Source: Bacillus multifaciens (GTDB taxonomy: Bacteria; Bacillota; Bacilli; Bacillales; Bacillaceae_G). From it: DNA of 64,000 nt. Within the stretch, counting starts at the first letter, position 1. Every line of letters begins with the position of its first letter. Both the position numbers and the translations under genes were made by a program. The notes under the pieces were generated by a model. It saw nothing but the letters and a program-made list of their open reading frames with translations, was not told the origin of the DNA and ran no database searches. The stretch spans positions 16,043 through 80,042 of the forward strand of contig NZ_JAVBXD010000022.1 in the NCBI RefSeq assembly GCF_030756675.1. Reading direction: 5' to 3'. This document shows, one piece after another, positions 18,727 to 26,712 of this stretch.

Positions 18727-19198
18727 ACACAACCTTATTACGATATAAAGAAATATGAAATATTGTTGTTTGGATTAGTAAAATGATAAATATTACATAC
18801 AGTGGATATTCCGGAATGTTTCGATTAAATAGTGGATAAGCAACTAAAGTGGCAGCTGCGATAGGTAGAATACACCATAATGAAAGAAGGGTAGTTCGAC
18901 ACGCTTTCGCCGTCAATATTTCTTCTCTTTCATCTTCACTTGGAAATAATAACGGAAATGTCCAAAATGATAATTTCTTATATTTCTTTTTTTGCACCTT
19001 GTAACCAATGATTATCCCTATCCCTATAATCAGCATCAATGCAATTGGCGTTATATTCATCGTAACAGTCCACGTTTGCTTTTCGGTACGGATGATGTTT
19101 GCAAGTTCCGTAATGATATGAAAATACTCAACAAACCCCCAACCCGCTATAACAAGTATACCTATATTTATTACATAAGAAAGGCCGATTCTATTCAT
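18725..19198 (-). CDS. Four-helix membrane protein of XRE-linked family
   Basis: A 157-residue integral membrane protein with four predicted helices (about residues 8-26, 46-66, 104-125 and 132-150) and a basic loop KVQKKKYKK. I do not recognise a named family with confidence. Small membrane proteins in an operon with a compact Cro/CI-type regulator, overlapping by 8 bases as here, are common in Firmicutes and often sense membrane-active compounds. The role is inferred only from this context. Confidence 0.65.
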   Translation of the reverse strand: MNRIGLSYVINIGILVIAGWGFVEYFHIITELANIIRTEKQTWTVTMNITPIALMLIIGIGIIIGYKVQKKKYKKLSFWTFPLLFPSEDEREEILTAKACRTTLLSLWCILPIAAATLVAYPLFNRNIPEYPLYVIFIILLIQTTIFHISLYRNKVV

Positions 19199-19409
19199 TT
19201 GCTATCTCCTCCTTTTGAAGAACAAATACCTCTTCCATCTGCAAGCCAAATACATCACAAATCATGAGCGCTAGTAATAATGAAGGTACATAATCCCCCT
19301 TTTCAATAGCAGCGATCGTTTGTCTCGTTACCCCCACCTTTTCAGCTAATACACTTTGTGAAAAATGAAAACGGGCTCGTAGTTCTTTTACTCGATTGTA
19401 AATGGTCAA
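19191..19409 (-). CDS. XRE-family transcriptional regulator (YozG/YgzD type)
   Basis: A compact helix-turn-helix protein of about 72 residues: NRVKELRARFHFSQSVLAEKVGVTRQTIAAIEKGDYVPS is the full HTH_3 core. The TTG at 19409 is preferred over the GTG at 19418 because AGAGGTGG is properly spaced for it and gives MTIYNRVKELR. It overlaps the following membrane protein gene by 8 bases, so the two are translationally coupled. It probably regulates its own operon. Confidence 0.85.
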   Translation of the reverse strand: MTIYNRVKELRARFHFSQSVLAEKVGVTRQTIAAIEKGDYVPSLLLALMICDVFGLQMEEVFVLQKEEIANE

Positions 19410-19480
19410 TTTTACCACCTCTTACCATTATTGTATGCTAAACTTCACAAAATGTAAACTCAACTTAACATTTAATGATA

Positions 19481-19516
19481 AAAAAAATCTACTTTGCTTT
19501 TGCAAAGTAGATTTTT
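19481..19516 (-). terminator. Terminator after 3D-domain protein gene
   Basis: Perfect 15-bp stem AAAAATCTACTTTGC / GCAAAGTAGATTTTT with a TTTT loop. Confidence 0.9.
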
Positions 19517-19519
19517 ACT

Positions 19520-20680
19520 TTAATCTAAAATGACAACACGAACCTGTTTTCTTCCCCAAGCACTAGAAGTCCCTTTATCTGGAACGAAAACATCAATTTT
19601 ATATCCTTTAATCGCACCACCAGTATCCGCAGCAATAGCTTCTCCATATCCTTGAACCCATACGCGTGAGCCTAATGGAATAACCTTTGGATCAACGGCA
19701 ATTAATTTCAGATTTGGGTTTGATGTTAAATCATAGTGGCCCCAAGCAGAATACACATGTTCACCTGGCTGTTTGCCATTTTCAGCTGGATCATTTGTAT
19801 AAGCTGTAGCTTCTACAAAAATTTCACGTCCTCCGCCTTTTGCAGGTTTTTCCGGAACTGTATCGTTTACTGCCTGTGCTTGTGACTGTTCTTTCTTCGC
19901 TTTTTCACGATCTGCCGCTGCTTGTTGTTCACGAGCAATTGTATCTTGTACGCTCTTCATATCTGATTCAAGCTTTGCTTTTTCTTGCGCAGCAAGTGTA
20001 AGCTGACTAGAAATTTGATTATATTTCGCTTGTACAGCTTGTAAGTTATCTTGGCGTTTCTTTAAGTTTTCTTGTAACTCAGCTTGTACTTTTGCTAATT
20101 TTTGTTTATCGCCTTCTAAAGATTTTTCTTTTTCATCAATTACCTTTTTATCGGCTTCAATTTGGCGAAGATCTTGTTCTTGTAAACGAAGAATCTCTTT
20201 ATCTGCATCCATAATCGTAGAAACTGCAGTCATACGTTGCAGGAAATCTGCAATGTTTTTTGAATCTACAATTACTTCTACTACTAAACTTACATTTGAG
20301 CTGTCTTGAACAGAGACCATACGTTTTTTCATAATATCTTTACGCATAAGTACTTTTTCTTCTAAATTAATAATCTCTTTCATTTTTTGCTCAATTTGTT
20401 TATGCGTTTCATCAATTTTACGCTGAATTGCATCTTGTTCTTCTTTATTTTTTGTAATTGTATTATTTAAGTCCGTTAATTCTTTTTGAATGCCTTCAAT
20501 GTCTTTCATTACAGCTTGCTTTTCTTGTTCTTTTTGCTGCATGTCATTATTATTATTTTGCAATTGCTGCTGCATGTTGTTTAATTTCTCGTCGTTTGAC
20601 TCAGCTTTTACAGCAACTGTACTACTGAAACAAATAAATCCAGCTAATACAAGACTACTGATACGCTTAAAATAGTTCAT
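19520..20680 (-). CDS. Secreted coiled-coil protein with 3D domain (peptidoglycan hydrolase-like)
   Basis: A 386-residue cell-wall protein. Residues 1-26 are a signal peptide. Residues about 30-270 form a long coiled coil of the PcsB/CwlO N-terminal type, rich in Gln, Glu and Lys. The C-terminal 100 residues are a 3D domain (VEATAYTNDP, LIAVDPKVIPLGSRVWV, AADTGGAIKGYKIDVF), named for its three conserved Asp and related to the MltA lytic transglycosylase fold. Similar proteins in the B. cereus group are annotated as enterotoxin or cell wall-binding proteins; the sequence here supports wall remodelling rather than a toxin. Single gene. Confidence 0.85.
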   Translation of the reverse strand: MNYFKRISSLVLAGFICFSSTVAVKAESNDEKLNNMQQQLQNNNNDMQQKEQEKQAVMKDIEGIQKELTDLNNTITKNKEEQDAIQRKIDETHKQIEQKMKEIINLEEKVLMRKDIMKKRMVSVQDSSNVSLVVEVIVDSKNIADFLQRMTAVSTIMDADKEILRLQEQDLRQIEADKKVIDEKEKSLEGDKQKLAKVQAELQENLKKRQDNLQAVQAKYNQISSQLTLAAQEKAKLESDMKSVQDTIAREQQAAADREKAKKEQSQAQAVNDTVPEKPAKGGGREIFVEATAYTNDPAENGKQPGEHVYSAWGHYDLTSNPNLKLIAVDPKVIPLGSRVWVQGYGEAIAADTGGAIKGYKIDVFVPDKGTSSAWGRKQVRVVILD

Positions 20681-20865
20681 AATCCGACTCCCTTCTCTTA
20701 CATTTATACATGATTTGTTTTACAGTTTGTTTACAAACTCATTAAATACAGTTTATTTTTCATGACGAAATATAACGAATCATGAAAAAATTGTAATAAA
20801 CTTATTCGATATTTTTAAATTTTTATATGGATATATTTAAAAATAATGCTACAATTTCAATATAA

Positions 20866-21010
20866 AGTGAAACTTTAATCAGCGAGGTTTTCTTCATCCC
20901 CCACTGATTATTAGCCATCACCAATCGGGCTTTTACGGGCAGTTTTCTACTTATTCCTTTTTATTTATCTGAATTTTGGGATATTTTACCATAACCCGCA
21001 AATAGCGAGA
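20866..21010 (+). repeat. Family B repeat copy 2 (degenerate)
   Basis: Begins ATAA|AGTGAAACTTTAATCAG (ATAA at 20862-20865) with the CCCCCACTGATTA hairpin arm, CCAATCGGGCTTTTACGGG and a decayed right end AAATAGCGAGATGA. It lies upstream of the chemoreceptor gene and fills most of the 20681-21045 gap, together with an AT-rich stretch in which I see nothing else. Confidence 0.7.
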
Positions 21011-21045
21011 TGAAAAGAAAATTATAGAAGCTTGGAGAGAAGACT

Positions 21046-21993
21046 ATGTTTACAAAAAGCAAATCACTAGAAAAAGAAATTGCTCAATTACAAAATCAAG
21101 TACAAGAATTAGAACATCAGTTACATGAGAAAGAACAAGAACACAAAAAGGTCATCACTTCATTACAGGGAAACGTATTAGCTATTGTCAATGAACATGA
21201 AGAAGTTAATCGCCAACATCATACGCTACAAAGTTTAATTCAACAGTTAAATGACTGTTTTAACAACGTAACGACAAGTACAAACCGTTCCAGCGAGCTG
21301 AACAATGATATGCTGCAAAAAGAACAAGGGCTTATTCAAGCTATTGAAGAAATTGTAACGTGCTCGAATGAAGGAAAAGATTCCGTTCACGGCTTACTTA
21401 CTGTTATTAACAAATTAGGTGAGCAATCACAACGTACGTCTAACAGTATGAATCATTTAAGTGAGCGTTCAAAAGAAATTGAACAAATTGTTGAAGTGAT
21501 TCAAAATATCGCTGCTCAAACAAACTTACTTGCTTTAAATGCAAGTATTGAAGCTGCTCGTGCTGGTGAACATGGAAAAGGATTTGCAGTTGTTGCCAAT
21601 GAAGTTCGAAAGCTTGCTGAAAGCACTGCTGAAAGTACAAAAAACATTGGAGATTTAACAAAGAAAATTCAAGAAGAAATTGAAAAAGCATATGAAAATA
21701 CAAAAGATAATCTTCACCTTGTTGATGAAGGTGTTGAAGTAAGCGCAGATACAAATGCAAGAATTGAAAAAATCTTAACGATGGTACAAACATTACAAAT
21801 AGGTGCTACAGATGTGATTGAATCCATCGAGCAACAAAAACATTGTAACGAAGACGTATTACGTGAGTTTACAAAAACACAACACATGTTCAAAAAGGTA
21901 AATGACACACTGGTAAAACATGTAAATGATGCTCAAAAAGTAGATACAAAGTTATCTACAAGTCTAGAAGAACTAGCTGGAACAAAAAAATAA
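21046..21993 (+). CDS. Soluble methyl-accepting chemotaxis protein (YfmS-like)
   Basis: A 315-residue cytoplasmic chemoreceptor without any transmembrane segment. The first 70 residues are coiled coil. The signalling hairpin tip is well preserved near residues 150-192 ([36 protein letters not shown]). The small size resembles B. subtilis YfmS. No sensory domain such as PAS, GAF or globin is visible, so it may act as an accessory signalling or array protein rather than a ligand sensor. Its own terminator follows. Confidence 0.88.
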   Translation: MFTKSKSLEKEIAQLQNQVQELEHQLHEKEQEHKKVITSLQGNVLAIVNEHEEVNRQHHTLQSLIQQLNDCFNNVTTSTNRSSELNNDMLQKEQGLIQAIEEIVTCSNEGKDSVHGLLTVINKLGEQSQRTSNSMNHLSERSKEIEQIVEVIQNIAAQTNLLALNASIEAARAGEHGKGFAVVANEVRKLAESTAESTKNIGDLTKKIQEEIEKAYENTKDNLHLVDEGVEVSADTNARIEKILTMVQTLQIGATDVIESIEQQKHCNEDVLREFTKTQHMFKKVNDTLVKHVNDAQKVDTKLSTSLEELAGTKK

Positions 21994-21994
21994 T

Positions 21995-22029
21995 AAAAAG
22001 CCTGAATCGATAGGTTCAGGCTTTTTATT
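21995..22029 (+). terminator. Terminator after chemoreceptor gene
   Basis: AAAAAGCCTGAA / TTCAGGCTTTTT stem directly after the stop. Confidence 0.9.
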
Positions 22030-22130
22030 ATTCCTTCTCTCTATTTGTTTTTTGTAAAAAATTGTCGTTATCCTTACATTTACTCCGATTTTTCTGAATA
22101 GTATTATATTTTATATAGATACTTTTTGCT

Positions 22131-22255
22131 GAATCCATATGGAACGGAGGACCCGTTATTGTAAGGAGAAACTTACTAGGGGTGAATCTTGAACAGTAGG
22201 GTACCCTTCAAGGCCCGAACCCGACAGCTAACTTCGTAAGCATAACTGGAGGGAT
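22131..22255 (+). ncRNA. c-di-AMP riboswitch (ydaO/yuaA type)
   Basis: The leader contains the conserved blocks of the ydaO aptamer in order: GGAGGACCC, AGGGGTGAATCTTG, AGTAGGGTACCC, GGCCCGAACCCGACAGCTAA, CTTCGTAAGC and CTGGAGGG. CCCTTCA and TGGAGGG can pair as in the known fold. This class binds cyclic di-AMP and normally turns genes off. No intrinsic terminator lies between it and the next ORF. AACGGA in the 5' aptamer strand (22143-22148) is complementary to TCCGTT just before the downstream ATG, so control of translation is possible (inference). Confidence 0.85.
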
Positions 22256-22327
22256 TACTTATGTTATGACTGAAGAACAACGATACTTACCTTATTACTT
22301 TACTACTAAGAAAAAGAGGGATCCGTT

Positions 22328-22624
22328 ATGTTCATTGTGACCAACATGCTTTATATAAAAAGAAATTGCGAAAAAGAAGTACTAACAGCATTACAACAAT
22401 ATTACCCTACTCCTAATACGCGAGGTTTTATTAATATAGAAGTTTCCTATACAAAACATGGGAGAGATCATACAGAATTCTTCATTCGCACATTATGGAA
22501 AACGCAACAAGATTATCGAGGATGGCTCACCTATAAAAAGAAATCTACTACTATTACGTGGCAACAGCAAGTTCAACCATATATCATTTCTTCCAAGTCC
22601 AACGCAACTCAGCTCCATCAGTAA
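22328..22624 (+). CDS. Small protein resembling ABM/IsdG-type monooxygenase fold
   Basis: A 98-residue protein downstream of the c-di-AMP riboswitch. FIVTNMLYIKRNCEKEVLTALQQ, RGFINIEVSY and EFFIRTLWKTQQDYRGWLTYKK have the spacing of a dimeric alpha+beta barrel monooxygenase (ABM, HmoA/IsdG-like), but the match is only a pattern by eye. Ribosome site AGAGGG, 9 bases before the ATG. Usual c-di-AMP riboswitch targets are potassium transporters and wall hydrolases, so this target is unexpected. It ends 7 bases before a bidirectional terminator. Confidence 0.55.
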   Translation: MFIVTNMLYIKRNCEKEVLTALQQYYPTPNTRGFINIEVSYTKHGRDHTEFFIRTLWKTQQDYRGWLTYKKKSTTITWQQQVQPYIISSKSNATQLHQ

Positions 22625-22630
22625 AAATAC

Positions 22631-22668
22631 AAAAAAGCATGGAAATCATATAGATTCCATGCTTTTTA
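22631..22668. terminator. Bidirectional terminator between convergent small genes
   Basis: AAAAAGCATGGAA / TTCCATGCTTTTT stem with T tracts on both strands. Confidence 0.9.
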
Positions 22669-22671
22669 AAA

Positions 22672-22881
22672 TTAATATACTTTCTTTTCCTGACAGTATA
22701 AGTGAATCACATGTTCATTTTTCTGAAACACATCATGTGTTATATTAACAATGCTAAAATTACGTTTTTCTTGCTCTTTCTCATCTTTAAAAAAGACTTG
22801 TTCTCCTTCTTTAAATTGCCATGCACTATTAAATGTTGTTACATACTCTCCATTTACTAAAAACAGCTCATATTTCATCAT
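22672..22881 (-). CDS. Small conserved-looking protein of unknown function
   Basis: A 69-residue charged protein (starts MMKYELFLVNGEYVTTF) preceded by a strong GGGAGGGG site and followed by a terminator, so it is probably real. The alternating beta-strand pattern (FLVNGEYV, QVFFKDE, FSIVNITHDVF, HVIHLYCQ) suggests a small beta-barrel fold. No family was recognised. Confidence 0.6.
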   Translation of the reverse strand: MMKYELFLVNGEYVTTFNSAWQFKEGEQVFFKDEKEQEKRNFSIVNITHDVFQKNEHVIHLYCQEKKVY

Positions 22882-23026
22882 TTGTGAACCCCTCCCGAAT
22901 CAATTATTCAAATTACCCTAGTACCATATTTAAATTATAAGCTGTTTAAAATGGAATTCAATATGATTTACTCTCAATCTGAACACACTTTCTAAGACAA
23001 CGTAAAGAAATAGGGAAATGTATGAT

Positions 23027-23058
23027 AAAAAAGAGGATATAAAGGTATCCTCTTTTTT
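23027..23058. terminator. Terminator downstream of MFS gene
   Basis: AAAAAAGAGGATA / TATCCTCTTTTTT stem about 45 bases after the stop of the 23105 gene. T runs on both strands. Confidence 0.85.
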
Positions 23059-23104
23059 ACGTGATGGAATGAATCATTACATATTAAAAGTAGCGGAAAT
23101 TTCC

Positions 23105-24307
23105 TTATTTCACTTCAGCCATTGGTAAGTTTTCATACTTAACGAAACATGCTGCAAATAAGCCTAGACCGAGTATGGCTGCAAGTAGAATAAACGTCGT
23201 AGTGAAACTGAAAGCTTTCATAAATGTAAAAGAGATAATTGGACCAAAACTTGTTCCAGCAAATAAAATGACTGTGTACATTGATATTGCAATACTACGA
23301 GCTTTACCTCCTAATTGACCAACAAGAGAAACTAAAGAAGGTACGGAGAGTGCAATGCCACTTACAAAAACTATACTCATTATTGTTAAAAATAACATGT
23401 TTGTAAGAAAGCCCATTGATGCTAGGGCTAAAATGGAGAGAAGTAGCGCCCACCGAAGTACAAACAGAACGCTAAAATGTTTTGCTAATTTACCTGCTAG
23501 TGGAGACAATATCATTCCTAGGATCCCGAATGAACGAATATACAGAAGTTCGTAATTGTTCATTTGGAAAGATGGATTGGTTAAATATTGCCCTAAGGTG
23601 GTGTACATACTAACGAAAGACATGAGTAGAACAAAAGCTATTACGTAACTAAATATTAGATTTTTATTAGTAAAGACAATGCCAAGTTGCTTCATCGGCT
23701 CCCAAATACTTTTCTTTTGATCATGACTTATACCTTTTGGAAGTAACCAGAACACTATTGCGGCAGTAAAAATATAAACTGCAGAAAGAGAGTAAAAAAC
23801 AAATTGCCAATGAAATTGTTGGCTTACGTAAGCACTAAATACTTGACCGACGATTCCGGCAACGAGGAATCCTGTACTAATAAAACCAACAGCACCAACC
23901 TTTCTTTCGTTAGGGAATACTTCTAGTGTGTATGCTAACGCTACTGGTGAAAACGTTGCAGCAGCTAAACCTTGTAGACCTCTTAATACAACAATATATG
24001 AGAAAGAATGAACCATTCCTAGCAGGAATGAAATGACACTTAAAGAAATTAATCCAAGACATATAATGTTTTTACGGCCATATTTTTCAGAAATCGCACC
24101 GTAAATAAAACATCCACTAGCAAAACCTATTGAAAATATACTAGAAGTTGTAGCTGCTTGCGATAGAGAAACATGAAAATTATCACTAAACATGATAATG
24201 AGTGGAATACTTACATATAAACTGGACATAACAACCATTCCAGTCCAGCATAATATGAGTGTCATAAGATTATAGTTATGCTGTTTTTCAAAATCAATCG
24301 CGATCAT
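23105..24307 (-). CDS. MFS efflux transporter (YnfM/AraJ-like)
   Basis: A 400-residue, 12-helix major facilitator of the drug:proton antiporter-1 type. Motif A-like GAISEKYGRKNII lies near residues 68-81, followed by RGLQGLAAATFSPVALAYTLEVFP. It is transcribed after a MarR regulator gene in the same direction with a 110-base gap that contains a palindrome identical in arms to a repeat upstream of the regulator. It is therefore probably repressed by that MarR protein and exports the compound that inactivates it. Substrate unknown. Confidence 0.82.
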   Translation of the reverse strand: MIAIDFEKQHNYNLMTLILCWTGMVVMSSLYVSIPLIIMFSDNFHVSLSQAATTSSIFSIGFASGCFIYGAISEKYGRKNIICLGLISLSVISFLLGMVHSFSYIVVLRGLQGLAAATFSPVALAYTLEVFPNERKVGAVGFISTGFLVAGIVGQVFSAYVSQQFHWQFVFYSLSAVYIFTAAIVFWLLPKGISHDQKKSIWEPMKQLGIVFTNKNLIFSYVIAFVLLMSFVSMYTTLGQYLTNPSFQMNNYELLYIRSFGILGMILSPLAGKLAKHFSVLFVLRWALLLSILALASMGFLTNMLFLTIMSIVFVSGIALSVPSLVSLVGQLGGKARSIAISMYTVILFAGTSFGPIISFTFMKAFSFTTTFILLAAILGLGLFAACFVKYENLPMAEVK

Positions 24308-24337
24308 AAAATCACCTTCACCTTCATTTTAATTATA

Positions 24338-24352
24338 CTAACTTATAGTTAG
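24338..24352. promoter_or_regulatory. Probable MarR operator upstream of MFS gene
   Basis: Palindrome CTAAC-TTATA-GTTAG, 31 bases before the MFS start. The same CTAACTATAA half-site sequence occurs twice upstream of the marR gene (25000-25026). Confidence 0.55.
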
Positions 24353-24417
24353 ATAACCTAATTAAAAAGTTAAAAAAGAGCTACTATCGCTTTGGATAGG
24401 TAGCTGTTAATCGCTAT

Positions 24418-24966
24418 TTATCGCTCAATTCCAAGTCGTACTTGTATATTTTCATTTAATTTCTTAATGATTTTCTCAAATACTTGACGTTCAGTAGGGG
24501 CTAATTCATCAAAAATGGAGGCGCAAGTAGACCAATATGTTGGCAATATTTTTTCAACAAACTCACGGCCTTCATCGGTAATGCTTACATGGATTTTTCT
24601 ACGATCGAACGAGCTGTGTTTTCGTGTAACAAGGTTTCTTTTTTCCAACCAATCAATCATAGAAGTTGCAGATGCACGACTAATTCCTAAACGTTCAGCT
24701 ATCGCTGAAGGAGTTATCATTTTGTTATCGTGCAGAGTTATTAAGATTAGCAAATCAAGTTTGCTTTCTGTAATCCCAAAATGAGCTAACTCCTGGTCCA
24801 TTACATCCAAGATATTATCGCTTAACCATAACATGATTAATCCCATAGAGGCATCATTACGGTTTGTACTTGATGCTGCTGAGCGATTAATAAGCTCTAA
24901 ATAAGGCTGAATACCTAATTTTGGTAAGGCATCATCTGAATGTGTTCCTTTTCCGTTCTTACGCAT
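24418..24966 (-). CDS. MarR-family transcriptional regulator
   Basis: A 182-residue winged-helix regulator. The DNA-binding part is ITPSAIAERLGISRASATSMIDWLEKRNLVTRKHSSFDRRKIHVSITDEG (given here as separate motifs: recognition helix SRASATSMIDWLEKR, wing SFDRRKIHVSIT). It is longer than a typical MarR by about 30 N-terminal residues. It lies upstream of the MFS gene with shared palindromic sites, pointing to self-regulation and control of the pump. Confidence 0.87.
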   Translation of the reverse strand: MRKNGKGTHSDDALPKLGIQPYLELINRSAASSTNRNDASMGLIMLWLSDNILDVMDQELAHFGITESKLDLLILITLHDNKMITPSAIAERLGISRASATSMIDWLEKRNLVTRKHSSFDRRKIHVSITDEGREFVEKILPTYWSTCASIFDELAPTERQVFEKIIKKLNENIQVRLGIER

Positions 24967-24999
24967 TTTCTTTATGTCTACTCCTTTTAATTAGATTAC

Positions 25000-25026
25000 C
25001 TAACTATAATTTATTCTAACTATAAG
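25000..25026. promoter_or_regulatory. Probable MarR autoregulatory operator
   Basis: CTAACTATAAT and CTAACTATAAG are direct repeats 16 bases apart, 34-60 bases upstream of the marR start, matching the arms of the palindrome before the MFS gene. The rest of the 24967-25292 gap holds a terminator (25174-25220) and AT-rich DNA with no visible gene. Confidence 0.5.
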
Positions 25027-25173
25027 AAAGGAATTACGCAAGAGGAATTTCAGGAAAATTTATGTTATTTTGCTGGCTGTTATTTTAAATAAGGAAGTTA
25101 ACATACATTAATATAAATATAGTGAGGACATACAAAATAGCTTCCCTCGTCTATAGAGGTGCCACATGTGCAG

Positions 25174-25220
25174 AAAACAAAAGCCCCCCTTCTAATTAGT
25201 TTAGAGGGGGGCTTTTGTTT
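25174..25220 (-). terminator. Strong terminator after XRE/membrane operon
   Basis: Sixteen-base perfect stem AAACAAAAGCCCCCCT / AGGGGGGCTTTTGTTT with a 14-base loop, about 70 bases after the stop of the 25293 gene on the minus strand. T-rich tail. Confidence 0.75.
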
Positions 25221-25292
25221 ATAAGGAATTACAAACATATATTTTTCATATTGAAAAAAACTATAGAAAAATTGGATAGATCAGGAAAGATG

Positions 25293-25598
25293 TTAATGAT
25301 ATTTTATTAATGTTACCAATGTATATGCTATAAATAGTAAGGATAAAAAGATAAATATATCTAGTATTAAAAAAATATATAATATTACTTTTATTTTTTT
25401 AGATTTATCATTTCTAATCATATATATAATAAATAGAATTGTAGTTGATTGAAATAAAATAGTAAAAAGCACAAACATGGTAGAAAATAACATTTGTGAT
25501 AGAAATAAGGTATTTGCAATAAGTAAACAACTAATTATATTAAGAATAGATGTAGTTACTATAAAAATATACTTATAGACGTTTTTAATTTTGATCAC
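25293..25598 (-). CDS. Small membrane protein, unknown
   Basis: A 101-residue protein with three hydrophobic segments (about residues 10-30, 33-60 and 69-95). Its frame overlaps the end of the preceding XRE gene by 14 bases, so the two are translationally coupled. The region is visibly more AT-rich than its surroundings, which may point to recent acquisition. No family recognised. Confidence 0.55.
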   Translation of the reverse strand: MIKIKNVYKYIFIVTTSILNIISCLLIANTLFLSQMLFSTMFVLFTILFQSTTILFIIYMIRNDKSKKIKVILYIFLILDIFIFLSLLFIAYTLVTLIKYH

Positions 25599-26274
25599 CT
25601 ACTTTGTCACTTTTGTTTATTTGATAATATAGTTGTTTATTTTTATGGTTATATATAAGTATTTTGTTATTGTTTTCGTCTACAATATAAACATCTTTTT
25701 CTTCCCAATCTATTCCACGAGATATGTCCTTTTGAATAGAAAATAAAACCTTTTTATTTTTAAAAGGAATTGAATTTCGATTAGCATGAATATCTATTTC
25801 ATGTTCTTTTATTTTGAGGCTATAATCCCCTGAATAATTGGAGAAGAAAGGTTTTAATTCACTATTAATATATAGAATTTCCTTTTTATCGGTTTCTTTA
25901 TAAAAGTGTGAATTAATAACTTTTAGATCTGATGTTTTTATGTCCTTTGGTATAAGTAAAAAAGCAACAAGACAACAAAATATAACAATAATAGCAAACA
26001 AAGAATATATGTATATATAAGTCATCATTAAATATTTTTTGTAATTACTTTGTTTTATTAATTGACTCTGCAAATTTAAATCCTCCTTTAATAAAGAATC
26101 AATTGAAACATTAAATAGTTTGCTTAAGGCTAATAAATTAGTTAAATCTGGAAGACTTTTTCCTAGTTCCCATTTAGATATAACTTGTCTTGAAATAAAT
26201 AATTGGTTGGCTACATCTTCTTGCGTCATTTTATTTACTAATCTTAAATGTTTTATCCTCTTTCCGATATTCAT
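25585..26274 (-). CDS. XRE regulator with transmembrane and extracytoplasmic domain
   Basis: A 229-residue protein. The N-terminal 65 residues are an HTH_3 domain (RIKHLRLVNKMTQEDVANQLFISRQVISKWELGKSLPD), with SLLKEDLNLQ linking to a transmembrane helix (about residues 82-107). A predicted extracytoplasmic region of 120 residues without a known domain follows. The layout is that of a one-component membrane-bound regulator. The ribosome site AAAGGAGG is strong. Low GC content and coupling to an unknown membrane protein suggest an accessory sensing or immunity pair. Confidence 0.75.
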   Translation of the reverse strand: MNIGKRIKHLRLVNKMTQEDVANQLFISRQVISKWELGKSLPDLTNLLALSKLFNVSIDSLLKEDLNLQSQLIKQSNYKKYLMMTYIYIYSLFAIIVIFCCLVAFLLIPKDIKTSDLKVINSHFYKETDKKEILYINSELKPFFSNYSGDYSLKIKEHEIDIHANRNSIPFKNKKVLFSIQKDISRGIDWEEKDVYIVDENNNKILIYNHKNKQLYYQINKSDKVGDQN

Positions 26275-26340
26275 GTTTGTACCTCCTTTAATTAATTTAA
26301 TTCATTCTAATGTTAAATAGTAAGAAACGGATCGTAGCAT

Positions 26341-26387
26341 CACAATAAAAAGGTCTGCAACGATCTGTTGCAGACCTTTTTATTGTG
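26341..26387. terminator. Orphan perfect hairpin
   Basis: A 20-bp perfect stem CACAATAAAAAGGTCTGCAA / TTGCAGACCTTTTTATTGTG with a short loop. It has T runs on both strands, but no gene ends here on either strand. It may mark the end of a lost gene or an unannotated small RNA. Confidence 0.55.
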
Positions 26388-26476
26388 ATTTATCTTCTAT
26401 TTTTGTAACTACTCAGCTATACCTTTTAGAAATTTAGAAAAGGGTATGATTCTAGTGAAGATGTGTCTCTCTAGTA

Positions 26477-26640
26477 CTTATAAATTCATTTTTTTGCATA
26501 TAGACTGCTGTCATGCAAACAAGGACAGGAGCCTGCACTTATTGGCTACTTTTGTTTTCAAACCTTGCACGGGGTAGGAAAAGGCACTGACCGCTCCTAT
26601 GCATCGCCAGTACCTCTCCCCCTATACATGCGTAAATTTC
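26477..26640 (-). repeat. Family A repeat copy 6 (bcr1-like, degenerate, inverted)
   Basis: Read on the minus strand: GAGAGGTACTGGCGATGCAT, AGGAGCGGTCAGTGCC, GTGCAAGGTTTGAAAACAAA, AATAAGTGCAGGC and ATGAATTTATAAG. Clearly bcr1-like but with many substitutions. With the orphan hairpin it explains the 26275-26712 gap. Confidence 0.6.
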
Positions 26641-26712
26641 CAAACATGCCAATCAATTTCATTGCGGAGAAAATTAGCGTTATGTCATAATAGCAAAAGA
26701 GAGGTGAAAGAG

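Noticed and set aside
22458-22748. 96-codon plus-strand ORF overlapping the riboswitch-linked gene
   Set aside because: It runs out of frame with the better supported 22328 ORF and through the terminator; no ribosome site.
26599-26712. N-terminal extension of the MFS protein at 26599
   Set aside because: The extra codons come from a decayed family A repeat; a ribosome site supports the TTG at 26713 instead.
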